64,000 nt of DNA from Tetranychus cinnabarinus (GCA_022266195.1 WHVY01000003.1:1116001-1180000); one strand, 5' to 3'; numbered from the stretch's first letter, positions 22,777 through 35,150 are shown. Numbers and translations are program-made. The notes: generated by a model from the sequence alone, not told the origin.

Positions 22777-23856
22777 ATGAGTAATTTCATTGGACCCGTT
22801 TTACCTGACCATCTAAAGAATAAAGTGTCAGAAGATGATAATCAACCAGAGGTGATTGGGCCAGTATTACCTCCAGGGTGGTCAAAAAAAGACGAGGATC
22901 CGGAGGAAGATGATGGCTCGATGATCGGACCTGCTCTACCGCCAAACTTGGTGAAAAAACGGGGTTTAGAGGAAGACGACATTGCTGATATAAAAGACAA
23001 ACTCTTTGAAAAAGGAAATAAATCACTGAAAAAATCGGTAGAAGACGAGAAGAAGATAATTGGACCTACTTTACCTCCAAATTTTTCCAGTTCAAAAGAC
23101 AAATATCCTGAAGCTAGGGCTGATTTACCAAAGAAGAACTCTAGTAATTCAAACGGGATTAAAGACAATAATAACGTTGATGATAATAGTGATGATGATG
23201 ATGATGAATTCACGATTGGGCCGCTTCCTCCGAGTGGAAATTTCATTGAAGTTGAAGAAAGTCGACATCAGAGATCTCAGCAAGATGAATCAAAACCTAA
23301 AGTAAGTCTCAGAGAAGAATGGATCGCCTCTCTACCTGAAACAAGTTCGGTGGCTAGAAAATTAGGTTTTGGTCAATCAATGACCCGATTTGCTCAAAAA
23401 CCAGTCTCATCAAAGGAAATTGAACCGGTGGAGCAGGATACAGAATTGAGCGAATCTGTTGATCAATATAATGTAAGTATTGTCATAACTAGATAATTCA
23501 ATCCCAATCCAAATCAAAATCATAATTATACTTTTTCTTCTTTTATTCAGAAAATTACAAGACCTGATGCATTGGTTGACATACATAAAAAACAGCTCAC
23601 AACAAAGGTAAGTTATGACACCGATAAACTAACAAATATGCAAATTGACTTTTTGAATTGACTTTAAAAAACACTTTTTGCCCTTTCTGAACAGAAACCC
23701 GAAGAGAAACAAACGCGATCATTGTTCGATTTCAACCCGGAAGAAGATTTGAAAATTAAACAGATGGATTCGCAACACGCCAAATCAATTGTGGATAAAG
23801 CTAAACTTCTTAATTCCAGATTCGCTAATCCTCGTGGATCTAATAAATTTTTGTAA
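22777..23856 (+). CDS. GPALPP1: GPALPP motifs-containing protein 1
   Basis: Three exons, 22777-23472, 23551-23607 and 23695-23856 (donors GTAAGT, acceptors TTCAG and ACAG), encode 304 residues. The protein has repeated GPALPP-type motifs (IGPVLPDHL, IGPVLPPGW, IGPALPPNL, IGPTLPPNF, IGPLPPSG) separated by acidic linkers. It then has the conserved SVARKLGFGQSMTRFA segment and the C-terminal DUF3752-type block (RSLFDFNPEEDLKI, KAKLLNSRF). The molecular role of this nuclear, mostly disordered family is poorly known. Two broken tandem copies precede it in the same orientation. Confidence 0.9.
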
Positions 23857-24987
23857 CCAATTGTACAAGATCAAGTGTGTTTTCATTGCAACACGATGAC
23901 ATTTGCCGATTATATTTATTGTAACATTTATGTAAATTAGTAAGGAAAGCATTGAAGCCAGTTACAAGTCGGATGACCTGCAAGCAAAACATTTTTTTCA
24001 ATGAGTTGATGGCGATAGCAATAGCCTGTTGAGAAGATATGAGAAAGATAAGAGTTGCTCAGAATTTCCAACAATGATGTAAACAAAGAGAAATGGGTCC
24101 GAAGTAATGGTAATTTTTCAAACGGAATCACTGGACATATCGATAAAGATGAATTAATTTATCAAATTTTGATCTAACTGCGTCTAAGAAGCTGTAGAGA
24201 ATCAGAATATAAAAAAATCCCTTATATTCAAACGCTAATACCCATAAAACGCTTGAAAAAGTTTTGAGCTTAACCGAAGAAATTACAATTATTACCATTA
24301 AAAAAACAGAATAATTGGACAAGATCATATTTGTACGGAAATTATGAAATTATTCTCAAATGGCAACAACCGAATCTCTGAAGATAATAACTAAAGATTA
24401 TTTAGTTCAATAATTAAGCTCAATGTATCGTTTTTTTTGTAATATGGTAACTGCAAAGTTGCAGCTTATTTCAAGAATATGAGCAATGTTAATAAGAATC
24501 GATGAAAATTTGCTATCGCTGAAAAAACCGTTTTTATTACACTACTCGTAGGTAAGACTGATAAAGGGTGTAAAAGAGTTTTATATAGAAGAGATTCTGG
24601 TACTTTTTTCGCAAAGTAATTAAAAATACTCAATAAAAGCTTAAATTACGTGTATCAATAAAGTTCAAACACTGTGTGTGTAAATAATGTATAGTGTGCA
24701 TAGGCATTGAGCTTTTCTTTTATCCAAACATGTTACATGGCTGTATTTTTAAAATTCTGATTAACACACAACAGATTGGGAAAATTAGAACAATTGTCCA
24801 ATATTATATTGATTTCTCTAAAAAACATTGTGTTGGTAAGATATGAAGAAAGTAAACCAAGGCTACGTAGCCATTTGTTTACCTCAACCACATGATGACA
24901 ACTGAGAGGACTGTAAATCTGATAGGCAAACAGTTTTTATGGGACTTGTTGGATATTTTTACTTGATTGATCTCTCGTTCGTTATCC
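23857..24987. other. Intergenic, no gene
   Basis: No convincing coding frame. A perfect 12-bp palindrome GGCTACGTAGCC lies at about 24861-24872, roughly 115 bp before the REXO2 start, and might be regulatory. Confidence 0.4.
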
Positions 24988-25855
24988 ATGATTAAATCTA
25001 GTTTACGTTTAATTCACCATTCACAAGGTCATCGTAAGCTTATCGGTTCATTATTAGTCAACAATATACCATCATTTTGTTTAATACCATCATCTTTAAT
25101 AGGATCACCAATTTCATTTTCATCTAAAACGTGTTCTACAGCAAAAATGGATATGCCTGATGAGACCAAGCTTCATTATTATGAAACTCATCCCGATATT
25201 GTTTGGGCTGATTGTGAGATGTCTGGCCTAGATATTAATAAAGACTATCTTCTTGAGATTGCCATTATAATCACTGATTCGGATCTAAATGAACTTGCAA
25301 CCCTTGGTCCATTGGTAATAAAGACAGATCCTCATATTTTGTCAAACATGGATGATTGGTGTACTCGGAATCATACTAAAACTGGTCTCTACAAAGCTTG
25401 TCTCGAATCACAATTGACTATTGAACAAGCTGATCAACAATTACATGATCTACTGATGTCAAGGAATATGAAATTAGCTGTTTTAGCTGGTAATTCAATT
25501 GCCTATGATAAACTGTTTCTTTCCAAGTATTGTCCTAAATTTTCATCTCTTCTCCACTATCGGACAATTGATGTTTCTAGTTTTAAAGAAGTTATCAAGT
25601 AAGAGCATTCAGATTTATATTTATCATGATATTAATCCATTTTGATTTCTTTTCTTATTAAGGCGGTGGTATCCAGATGAAGTCAATCTCAAAAAGAGAC
25701 ACCTTCACAGAGCTTTAGATGATATTAGAGACTGTATAACTGAATTGCGTTATTATAGAAGCAAATTTTTCAAACCATCTTTAACTAGTGACAATAAGAA
25801 AGACAGTATTAGTGGATGGGGCGATTGGAGCCGAATCATGGAACCAAACAAATAA
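24988..25855 (+). CDS. REXO2: Oligoribonuclease, mitochondrial (REXO2)
   Basis: Two exons, 24988-25598 and 25663-25855, encode 267 residues. The product is a DEDDh 3'-5' exoribonuclease that degrades di- and short oligoribonucleotides. About 70 N-terminal residues are Ser-, Arg- and Lys-rich with few acids, typical of a mitochondrial targeting sequence. The catalytic core follows: WADCEMSGLD (the D-x-E pair), AGNSIAYDKLFL (second Asp) and HRALDDI (His and last Asp) in exon 2. The exon junction falls inside the conserved K-RWYP segment. An internal ATG at 25147 could start a cytosolic form without the leader. Confidence 0.95.
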
Positions 25856-26620
25856 TAGGAACTCGAAATTTTGATGCTGCCATATAATTCATAATTGCTC
25901 AATATCACTAACCAGAGGATACATAAGCATAATAATTCCTCTTTTTTTCATTTACTGATCTATATTAAGAAGCTTTCGGTAACACTTTTGTCTTTTGTAG
26001 TTTTTCACAAGAAAGTATCGAAGAATATTTATCCTTTTCATTTCAGAACGAAATCATGTGAGATTCTTTTTCCTATTTTGATGGCATGAATATGTTCAAA
26101 CAAGTTGGAAAATGAAACCATAGTTGTCCTTCAAATGACTACACAAATGTTCAAAAACACTTTATGTACAAGTTCATATGATTATACTTATCCACGTTTA
26201 TTCAATCCGATTTTCGTGATAATTTAATAATTTCGCATTGAATATCCAATGTTTGCTTGATAGTTTCGGTTAATGGCTTTAAGTGCGAAGTCGAATTGAT
26301 TGTTAAATTACTAGAAGATTGCTAGATTATAGGACTTGAAATTGACCCTCACTTTTCATAAACCCAAGATTCACTGTAGTAATTGCAAAAATAATTTATT
26401 TCACAATTGCCTTAGCATGCAAGCTATGAGAAGAAAAGATATCGGATAAGGTTGAGGCTATCGGAATATTAGCATCAAAAGCATACCTAGATTGTTTGCT
26501 TTAATTTTTTTATTTGAATTCAGATGAAAAATACAACGATTCAATTATGAGGTGAATTGACCAGGACTAGAGAAAATATTAATATAATAATTACATTTTA
26601 AAATAATTTGATCAAAAAAT
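25856..26620. other. Intergenic; 3' flank of family copy A
   Basis: No gene. The part from about 26400 resembles the 3' flank of copy B (about 29220-29380), so it belongs to the duplicated unit of the tandem family. Confidence 0.5.
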
Positions 26621-28726
26621 TTAAACAGGTCCATAATGAATAATCGTAAATTCATGTTCTTCAATGATTTCTCGAAGAATCTCAATATTATCTTTATCTG
26701 TCATCTCAAGTTCTGCGATTGGAACTAATTTGCTTCTATTTAAAATAGATTGCAAATATTTCTTTTGAGTTTTTTCATGTTTGACAGATTCCAGATCAAC
26801 TACTTTGTGCTTAATTTGAATTTTAGGATTTTTGATTTGTGAATTGACTGTTTCCATGAATTCATCTTTCACCTTCAATCCGATGGAATCTATTTTTTTG
26901 GTGAAAGGTCCATTTGCAGAGAAACTAAATGTAACTCGACGATTTGGTCTCAATAAGTCAAGTAGTTTAACCGCAATTTCAAAAGCATACATGTATTCAT
27001 TAACGGCTTGTTCAATGAGTTTGTTGAATGTATCTGCGTCATAAGGGTAGACATCGTATCGAATAATCTTGAGTAAATAAATAGATCGCTTCATCATGGC
27101 CATTGCTCTTTCAAATACAGCTAGTTGACCTCTATTGGTAACTTTACGGTTGAGTTCACTGATTAAACTGTCGAATCTATTCGTCAATTGATCTCTCAAA
27201 TCCCATCTTTTTCTATAATTCGGTCGCTGTGAATGCAAGATCTTATAAATTTCCTGGAATTTATATGGTTTGAGTGGTTTGAAACGATCAAATCTGTACT
27301 CTAAAGTTTCTCTATCATAATGTATCTTTTGTTTCGTCATAAGGTAATGATCAGCCAAGTCTAAAGATATTTTATAAGATTCATCTTGTTTTAGATTCTG
27401 ATCAAACATAAATTCGATATTCCATTGCATGTCACACAAATAATCAATAAGTTTCCATGGTTTGCGATACTGAAATGGATTCCAATCTACTGATTCCAAG
27501 AACTGACAATACGTAAGTATATGAAGATAAACAATAAAAAGGGCATTATAAGGTTTTTCATAGATTTCTTCATAGACTGGATCATCTCGGACAAAATTTG
27601 GAGGTACATCAACTCTTGGCTTATTACCAGGTGAGCTACTAAATGTTAAGTAGTAAGCTCTATCGTAGATGCGTTTCAATGAACCATCGATATTTAAAAT
27701 ATCAGTTGTTATGTTTTTAAGTCCAAGGATTATATATGATGATCCCAAGTCATCTTTACATAAACCAAACTTTTTTGTTAGTTTTAAGTTGACATTCAGT
27801 CTTCTTAATACAATACTTCGAATCGATGCTCGAGTCATGTTTTCACTGTCCCTTTCAATCCAATCAGCTTTTATCTTTTCTATGAATTCACAAACATCAG
27901 AAATAGCGTCACAGCCTTTTTCATTCAGCACATTGAAAATTCCATCACTTTCTTTAAAATTATCTTTGAAAGTTGAAATTTGCATCAATCCGTAAACGTC
28001 TTTGATTAATCGTTGACATTTTCTCATAATTTCACAAATCTTGTTAATTTCATTGGATTTAGATGACTTTGGCCTTTTGTTGGATGAAGATGTTGTAGTC
28101 ACCAATGATGAAGAGGTTATTTGATCATTTAATGTCTTCAATTTATCGAGATAAGATGTCAAAATAACTTTTTGCATTTCATTTGTTTTAGAAGATTCTT
28201 TGATAATTCCTAATTCACTTTGAGCAAGTTCAATAAACAAGATAGCTCTATCATGTATGTCATCAGTTGGATGGGTTTTTAAGGATTGTTTAAAATAATC
28301 AGGATTCAGAATAGCTTCCAAGTCATATGGAGATTTAGCATTGTTATTTAGCGAATCAATAGTTTCATTACAATTTTTAACAATATGTTCCAACCGCGTT
28401 CTTAGGTTGCTATCTATTTCTCGATTTGTAAGTTCAGATGATTTGATATGTATACCATTGCACCTCTCAAAATTATTGTATAATAATTTCAATGATACCA
28501 GCGTTTCACTAATAACTGATAATTTAGTTTTTTCAATAACAGCATTTCTGTCACTAGAAAATGGATAATCCTCTTTGGCATCAATTGACAATTCTTTTAA
28601 ATTGGATGACAGGAGCAATGGCTCAAGTGAAATGATTGTTTCATTGAGTAAAACTGATAAATCAGACCATTTTTCTGGTAATACTCCGTAGTTTATCAAA
28701 TTAGTAATACTCGTTGGGCACTCCAT
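26621..28726 (-). CDS. Tandem family member A, unknown (701 aa)
   Basis: An intact frame of about 701 residues from the conserved MECPTSITNL start to IIHYGPV. No known domain is recognised. It is rich in predicted helix, has no signal peptide or membrane segment, and carries a Ser/Lys-rich linker near residues 220-240 (SSLVTTTSSS). The middle contains DPVYEEIYEKPYNALFIVY and DWNPFQYRKPWKL; the C-terminal third holds NRRVTFSFSANGPFTKKIDS and is the best conserved part among copies. The frame stays open 11 codons further upstream to a GTG, and an acceptor-like TTGATTCACAG lies just before that, so an upstream exon is possible. Four further copies or remnants lie in the same orientation. Confidence 0.8.
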   Translation of the reverse strand: MECPTSITNLINYGVLPEKWSDLSVLLNETIISLEPLLLSSNLKELSIDAKEDYPFSSDRNAVIEKTKLSVISETLVSLKLLYNNFERCNGIHIKSSELTNREIDSNLRTRLEHIVKNCNETIDSLNNNAKSPYDLEAILNPDYFKQSLKTHPTDDIHDRAILFIELAQSELGIIKESSKTNEMQKVILTSYLDKLKTLNDQITSSSLVTTTSSSNKRPKSSKSNEINKICEIMRKCQRLIKDVYGLMQISTFKDNFKESDGIFNVLNEKGCDAISDVCEFIEKIKADWIERDSENMTRASIRSIVLRRLNVNLKLTKKFGLCKDDLGSSYIILGLKNITTDILNIDGSLKRIYDRAYYLTFSSSPGNKPRVDVPPNFVRDDPVYEEIYEKPYNALFIVYLHILTYCQFLESVDWNPFQYRKPWKLIDYLCDMQWNIEFMFDQNLKQDESYKISLDLADHYLMTKQKIHYDRETLEYRFDRFKPLKPYKFQEIYKILHSQRPNYRKRWDLRDQLTNRFDSLISELNRKVTNRGQLAVFERAMAMMKRSIYLLKIIRYDVYPYDADTFNKLIEQAVNEYMYAFEIAVKLLDLLRPNRRVTFSFSANGPFTKKIDSIGLKVKDEFMETVNSQIKNPKIQIKHKVVDLESVKHEKTQKKYLQSILNRSKLVPIAELEMTDKDNIEILREIIEEHEFTIIHYGPV

Positions 28727-29382
28727 CTCAATGGCACATTCACAATGTAAGCGTTCCACTGGTTCGTCTGTGAATCAAAAAATGAAATTGGTAAACTACC
28801 AATTATGATAACAAGTGATGTATTTACAAACAATACAATTACAACAAATTAATTATATGATCTCAAAATAAAAAATATATTAAAGAAAAAAATGAAACTC
28901 AATAAAGTTAGATGTTTTGTGTTTAAAAACACATTGAAATTACATGATTGAATTGCACTGATAAATCAGCTCGTCTACAACAAAATTCTTGGTAAATTCA
29001 CAGTTGATTATTAGGTTCAATCTATGACTCAACAATGAGAAGCGCGCTATTTTAATTAATAATAATTTGAGTTGAGAGAAAGGACTTTGTAGACTCGTTA
29101 GAGATCGAAACTGAGTCCATTGGAGAAATGCAATTTTTTGCAAAATGATGATGTAACTTAAATGATTATTGAAAGAAGGATATTCTTTCAAATGAACAAT
29201 ATTCGTCTCAGCGTGCATGTTATAAGAAGAGAAGATTTCAGCAAAAGTTGAGACTAACGTATTAAAAGCACACCTAAATTGTTTGTTTAATTTTTTTATT
29301 TAAATTCAGATGAAAAAACAATTCAATTATGAGGTAGATTGACCAAGACTAGAGAATGTAATTGCATGTTGAAATAATTTGA
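28727..29382. other. Spacer between family copies A and B
   Basis: Upstream region of copy A and 3' flank of copy B. It closely resembles 58122-58854 (upstream of copy C), showing that the duplicated unit includes about 600 bp of flank. No gene. Confidence 0.55.
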
Positions 29383-31497
29383 TCAATAAATTTCAACAGG
29401 TCCATAATTAATAATCGTAAATTCATATTCTTCAATAATTTCTCGAAGTATCTCAATATTATCTTCATCTGTCATTTCAAGTTCTGCGATTGGAATTAAT
29501 TTGCTTCTATTTAAAATAGATTGCAAATATTTCATTTGAGTTTTTTCATGTTTGACAGATTCCAGATCAACTACTTTGTGCTTAATTTGAATTTTAAGTG
29601 TTTTGATTTGTGAATTGACTGTTTCCATGAATTCATCTTTCACCTTCAATCCAATGGAATCTATTTTCTTGGTGAAAGGTCCATTTGCAGAGAAACTAAA
29701 TGTAACTCGACGATTTGGTCTCAATAAGTCAAGTAGTTTAACCGCAATTTCAAAAGCATACATGTACTCATTAACGGCTTGTTCTATGAGTCTGTCGAAT
29801 ATATTTTCGGATTGATTTTTTTGGTCAACCTCTCGAATTATCTTGAATAAATATATAGATCGCTTCATCATGGCCATTGCTCTTTCAAATACAATTAGTT
29901 GTCCTCTATTTGTAACTTTACGATTGAGTTGACTGATTTAACCATCGAATTCACTAACTAGAACATCCTGCAGATCCCATCTTCTTGATCTGCGCTGCGA
30001 ATTGAATACTCTGATTATTTCCTGGAATTTGTATGGCTTGAGTGGCTTGAAACGATCAAATCTGAACGCTAAAGTTTCTCTATCATAATGGATCTTTCGT
30101 TTTGTCATCAGGTAACGATCAGCCAAGTCTAATGATATTTTATAAGATTCATCTTGATTGAAACCATAATACAGTGCAACGTAAATATTCCAGCGAATGC
30201 TACTCAAATAACAATACAGTTTGTATGGTTTTCGACGCTGAAATGGGTTCCAATCTAATGATTCCAAGAACTGACAATATTTAAGTATATGAAAATAAAC
30301 AATAATAAGTCCATCATAAGGTTTCTCATGGATTTCCTCATAGATTGGATCATCTCGGATAAAATTTGTAGGCACATCAACTCTTGGCTTAGACACATTT
30401 AACATATTGAATGTTAAGTAGAACGCTCCTTGGTAAATGTCCTTGTGGACAACATCTACACGTAAAGTATCAGTTACTATGTTTTTGAGTCCAAGAATTA
30501 TATATGATGACTCCAGATCATCCTTCCAGGAATTCAAATTTTTTGTTAATTTTCGGTTGACATTCAGTTTGCGTAATGCATTACTCCGACATGTTGCTAG
30601 AGTTGTATTTTCACTGCCCCTTTTAAGCCAATCAGTTTTTATAGTTTCTATGAATTTATAAACATCGGGAAAAGCATCACAGCATTTTTCATTAATCAAG
30701 GCGAAAATTTCTGCACTTTCATTGAAATAACCTTTGATAGATGATATTTGCATTAACCCATAAACGCTTTTGATTAATCGCTGACATTTTTTTATAATTT
30801 GACAAATCCTATTGATCTCATTGGATTTAGATGTTTTTGACTTTTTCTTGGATGAAGATGTTGTAGTTACCAATGATGAAGAGGTTATTTGATCATTTAA
30901 TGTCTTCAACTTATCGAGATAAGATGTCAAAATAACTTTTTGCATTTCATTTGTTTTAGAAGATTCTTTGATAATTCCTAATTCACTTTGAGCAAGTTCA
31001 ATAAACAAGATAGCTCTATCATGTATGTCATCAGTTGGATGGGTTTTTAATGATTGTTTAAAATTATCAGGATCCAGAATGGCAACCAAGTCATACGGAG
31101 ATTTAGCACCGTTATTTAGTGATTCAAAAGTGTCATAACAATTTTTTATAAGTTGTTCCAATCGTCTTTTTAAATTGCTTTCTATATCACCTTCAACGAA
31201 AGGTCTAGATGACTCCATATAATCACCATTGCACCTCTCAAAGTGATTGTACAATATTTTCAATGAATTTAGCGTTTCACTAATAACTGATAATTTAGTT
31301 TTTTCAATAACAGCATTTCTGTCACTAGAAAATGGATAATCCTCTTTGACATCAATTGACAATTCTTTTAAATTGGATGACAGAAGTAATTGCTCAAGTG
31401 AAATGATTGTTTTATTGAGTAAAACTGATAATTCGGACCATTTTTTAGATAAAACTCCGTAGTTTAATAAATTAGTAATACTAATTGGGCACTCCAT
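29383..31497 (-). pseudogene. Tandem family member B with internal stop
   Basis: The frame runs without shift over 704 codons from MECPISITNL to NYGPVEIY but contains one in-frame stop at 29938-29940, after about 519 residues (SEFDG). Copies C and D have Leu (TTA) there, so a single T-to-A change explains it. The downstream part stays in frame and well conserved, which suggests a recent break or read-through; a truncated 519-residue product is also possible. A TATATATA box at 31521-31530 lies about 25-33 bp upstream of the ATG. Function unknown. Confidence 0.75.
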
Positions 31498-32425
31498 CTT
31501 ACTGTTGATTTCAAGTGATGAATATATATACACTTTACAATTTACAACGCGAAAATAACACAATCTCTCAATACAATGACATTTAAATACACCAAGAATG
31601 GTGTAAAGTTGTTATGATATTACATCATGTATTGTATTGAACTGAATAATCACTTTATTTCATAATGAATGTGTTTATCTTGCCTAAAAATCTAGAAGCG
31701 CGCAATTGATCTCAAAAAATTATCCGTTTTTTGATTTTGCATTACACTACAGAGATTTTTGAGCGTAATCGAAGATTATAAGATGGTGAATTGACGCAAA
31801 TTACCTAGGCTAGGACCAAACTATTTGGTCAGTTTCAACCAATTTGATATTATAATAGATTCTCCATGTATCAGCATTGCAGATGCGTAAATTGAATCAT
31901 GTTTATTTTGCAATTAATTATTTCGACATGCAATTTCGATCAACTTTGAAAATTTGCCATTTTGCACACGTTAGTCGATGGGATAGTCAAAGGCAACATA
32001 TCTTTGAAAGTTCAGCCTTGAAAGGCTAAAAATGTTCAATAACCATTAAATTGGAAAAATCTGAAGCAGTTTAAATCGAAATCTGCGTCAAAGCTTTTAG
32101 TTAAATTAAGTCAAGCAATTTCAAATATGTCATCATGAATGCAACTGCCTTAATTGAAAAATCGTCATAAATTAATTTTCTGAGCGTAACCAAAAACCTT
32201 AAGATGAAGAAAGTCACTAATTATTATAATTGCGCTGGAGCAAAACTAGTTGTCCGATTTTAACCAAATTTTGTATTAAAGATCTAAACTAAAGTCTGGT
32301 AATTTTGCAGGTAAAAATTTGATTGAAATGTCCTTTTTTTCGTCGATTTTATGGAAAAATTCTTAAGTTCAGGTCTAACCCGAATGCCAAGAAAAAGTTT
32401 ATTCATGAAAATTGATGAAATTATA
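31498..32425. other. Upstream region of B, no gene
   Basis: The first roughly 200 bp are shared with the upstream region of copy D (61000-61200), including an AGAAGCGCGCAA motif. The remainder up to the transposon end is AT-rich, with no coding frame. Confidence 0.5.
31521..31530 (-). promoter_or_regulatory. TATA box of family copy B
   Basis: TATATATATT on the minus strand, about 25-33 bp before the B start codon. The same element precedes copy D at 60991-61000, so the promoter was duplicated with the gene. Confidence 0.5.
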
Positions 32426-32514
32426 CACTGGTAGCTGCACTTAACGCAACAAATTGGGGTTTCACTTAACGCAATTTTTAGGTGTCGCCATCTCGGGTAT
32501 TTATTGTTTAGAGG

Positions 32515-33624
32515 CTAAAGACATTTACGAAAACAATTAATGACAGTTTCTCGTTTAACTTGGTTCCAAGCTTCGACTATCCAGCGAATTGCTTGGAGTA
32601 AATTAATAGAATTTAGTAATTTTTCAATATCTTCATCAACATTAATTAAATTAATCAAAAATTCGTTTAAATTAGTATAATAATAATGTTTGAAATTGGA
32701 GATAATTCCAGAGTCCAATGGTTGTAGAACTGAAGTTGTCCTCTTTGGTAGTTTAATCATCTTTATATTAATTAAATTTAATTGTTGATCATTATGAGTG
32801 ATAACATTATCACATAACAGAAGGATTTTTCTACCTGTTCCATTCAATTCAGAGTCCCATTTGAATAGCCAATCATTGAAGATAACTGTTGTCATCCATG
32901 CTTTCTTGTTGTAATAATATTCGATGCCTAATTGTTCAGTGTTATGAAAGATTGAACTGAATGAATGAGGCCTGGCACTTGTCCCGATTATTAATGGTTT
33001 CTTTTTATCTCCATTCAAACTAACAGTAAGCAGGATCGAGATTCTTGATTTTGGAAGTTTAATGCCAAATTTATTTGCATTTTTGGTGAAATAAGACCAT
33101 TGTCTTATTGATTTATATTGTAATCCGGTCTCATCACAATTCCATATCTCGTAACCTTCATATTCATTCAATATTGATGGCAATTCTGATTTTTTCCATT
33201 TATCTATTTCCGCGAGATCAACTGATTTAGACTCTCCTCTCGGTTTATTATAATTAAATTCAATTCTCTTCTTCATCTTCTTGAACCAGCTATTACTTGC
33301 TTTGAAATTGTTGATACCTTTGATTGTTGCTAATTGTATTGCCTTTTGTTGAATAATTCTCCTGCTGGCTGGAAATCCTTTGGTGTTACATTTTTCAACA
33401 AATTCTTTAATTTCATCGTCGATTTCACGATAAAGATCTTGATTATAGAACCTGCATCGACGTTTAATTAAATTATCATCACTTAGCCCAAGCAGCCTTT
33501 TGTCATTTTTTATTCTTGATATTGTTGATCTATGAACATTGTACTTAATTGCTAAGTCAGATCCTTTGTTAGTCTTCAGTTCCTCTAAAATCTTTAATTT
33601 AGTGTAAAAATTTAACTTAGACAT
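32515..33624 (-). CDS. pogo/Tigger-like transposase
   Basis: A continuous frame of 369 residues. The N-terminus is a psq/CENP-B-type helix-turn-helix (KLKILEELKTNKGSDLAIKY, RSTISRIK), followed by a second CENP-B-like DNA-binding domain around residues 60-125. The DDE catalytic core shows WNCDETGLQYKS (first Asp), LLLCDNVITHN (second Asp) and VLQPLDSGIISNFK (third Asp, about 31 residues later), as in the pogo group. It ends at NCFRKCL, close to the usual end of the catalytic domain, so little or no C-terminal tail remains. It may still be functional, but the Polinton inserted about 115 bp upstream of the ATG probably separates it from its own promoter. Confidence 0.92.
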   Translation of the reverse strand: MSKLNFYTKLKILEELKTNKGSDLAIKYNVHRSTISRIKNDKRLLGLSDDNLIKRRCRFYNQDLYREIDDEIKEFVEKCNTKGFPASRRIIQQKAIQLATIKGINNFKASNSWFKKMKKRIEFNYNKPRGESKSVDLAEIDKWKKSELPSILNEYEGYEIWNCDETGLQYKSIRQWSYFTKNANKFGIKLPKSRISILLTVSLNGDKKKPLIIGTSARPHSFSSIFHNTEQLGIEYYYNKKAWMTTVIFNDWLFKWDSELNGTGRKILLLCDNVITHNDQQLNLINIKMIKLPKRTTSVLQPLDSGIISNFKHYYYTNLNEFLINLINVDEDIEKLLNSINLLQAIRWIVEAWNQVKRETVINCFRKCL

Positions 33625-33740
33625 TGAATTATTGATGAAACTACACTCAAATCAATGAAAACTAGAAAATTAAATTAAATTAGAACATTAAACTTTAACA
33701 AAATAAAGTTCGACCGCATTGGTACCTTAGGTACCTAATA

Positions 33741-33810
33741 GTAGTAGTAGAAATACACAAGATAGGACAATACACATATTAAGACAATTTATTGAAAAAT
33801 GATCGATAAT
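33741..33810 (+). repeat. Polinton left terminal inverted repeat
   Basis: About 70 bp beginning GTAGTAGTAGAAATACACAA, imperfectly repeated in inverted orientation at the right end. Similarity fades after the ATCGAT near 33800. This is short compared with the hundreds of bp common in Polintons. Confidence 0.8.
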
Positions 33811-33990
33811 ATTGAGAAAAGTTAATTTTCATTTGCTCTATTTTGATTATATTTAACCCTTTTCATTAAATTTTTAAATTAAAATTTGAGTGACAATCCA
33901 ATTAGATTTTCACACTCTTCGGACAATAACAATAACTCTTATTAACTTTGAATGACCTGTGTCATCCACACCCGAAACTAAATTGGACAG

Positions 33991-34015
33991 GGCGGGCGGG
34001 TGAAAGGTATAAAAG
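33991..34015 (+). promoter_or_regulatory. GC box plus TATA box, leader promoter
   Basis: GGCGGGCGGG (33991-34000), a GC-rich island in an AT-rich element, lies just before TATAAAAG (34008-34015). A transcript starting about 30 bp downstream would run into the ATG-poor leader and its splice donor at 34335. Confidence 0.65.
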
Positions 34016-34215
34016 GAAGTAAAGATGGGGAGGGGGGCTAAGATCTTACGTATGTGTCTTATCTAAATGTATCTTATTTCATAGTTTTTCTGCGTCCAAC
34101 AGTATCAACATTAACACCAATTTCAATTTGTCCATTGGATTAATCTTTATTAATAAATTGAATAATTATTCATCAGTTAATACTTGTTTGTTAATCATCA
34201 TCAACTAAACATCAT

Positions 34216-34312
34216 AAATTAATCAACATTAACTAATCAACACCAACTAATCAACACCAACTAATCATCACCAACTAATCAACACCAACTAAACACCAAC
34301 TAATCATCATCA
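34216..34312 (+). repeat. Short tandem repeats in the leader
   Basis: Imperfect copies of a 14-15-bp unit (CACCAACTAATCAA/T) follow each other and fill most of the distal leader. The unit lacks G, which keeps the RNA unstructured and ATG-free. Confidence 0.7.
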
Positions 34313-34379
34313 GCGAAAGCAACGCAAGTTAAAAGTAAGTTGATTAAAATCATTATTTCAACATTAATTAATCAACGTG

Positions 34380-34447
34380 AATTGTGTTGATAAAATTTGA
34401 TTAAGCTTGATGGCTTCAACTTTACAATCAATTGAATTGTGGGTTAC
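34380..34447 (+). repeat. Direct repeat in Polinton non-coding region, copy 1
   Basis: About 68 bp (from AATTGTGTTGATAAAATTTG) recurs at 35151-35218 with two visible differences. A shorter similarity (GATTAAAATCATTATTT) precedes both copies. Function unknown. Confidence 0.8.
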
Positions 34448-35150
34448 AAAATGAATGTTTCAGTGAAATGGTGAAGGTTTGAGTGAAACAAGGAAAATAG
34501 CAAATCCAATGAAAAATTAAACCCAATTTTTGATCCAATTGACTTTTAGTTTGGCGTTTGAGATTCATTTTTTTCTTGTTGTTGCTCTTGTTTTTCAATT
34601 TAGTTGATCACTCATCATTAGATGTTCAATTTGCCTCTAAATCATTATTATTATTATTATTTGTGATGTTTGGGTTAATGGTAACATCAGCAGTTTGCAA
34701 AGCCGAATCAGCAACAGCAGAAAGCATCACCATCATTACCATCTCCAATAACGTTCAACTTATCATTTATTATTGACATCCTCGTATAATTGTTGTTTTT
34801 GATATTGGCCAACCAAAAAAACTTTAATGGGTCCATATTTTACCTCTACATTTCATCTTTCTTTTTGAGCCTTTTTTCACCAATCAATAATGGTTGAAGG
34901 ATGAATGAAATGAAACAGCAAACAAAATCCCTGTTGATTGTTTTTTTTTACTTTTTCCTCCTGTTGTTTGAAGGGATTCCAGGTTGACTTTGAGTCAGAA
35001 AAGCATATAAAATGAAAACAAGAAATCAGGATTAAAATCATTATTTTAACATTAAAAGTTATTGATTATCCAATGTAACCATCAGTATCATCATCCGGTT
35101 AAACAGGTTGACTTCAAGGCTTTGACAACAATGGTCTAGAGTGAAAAGTA

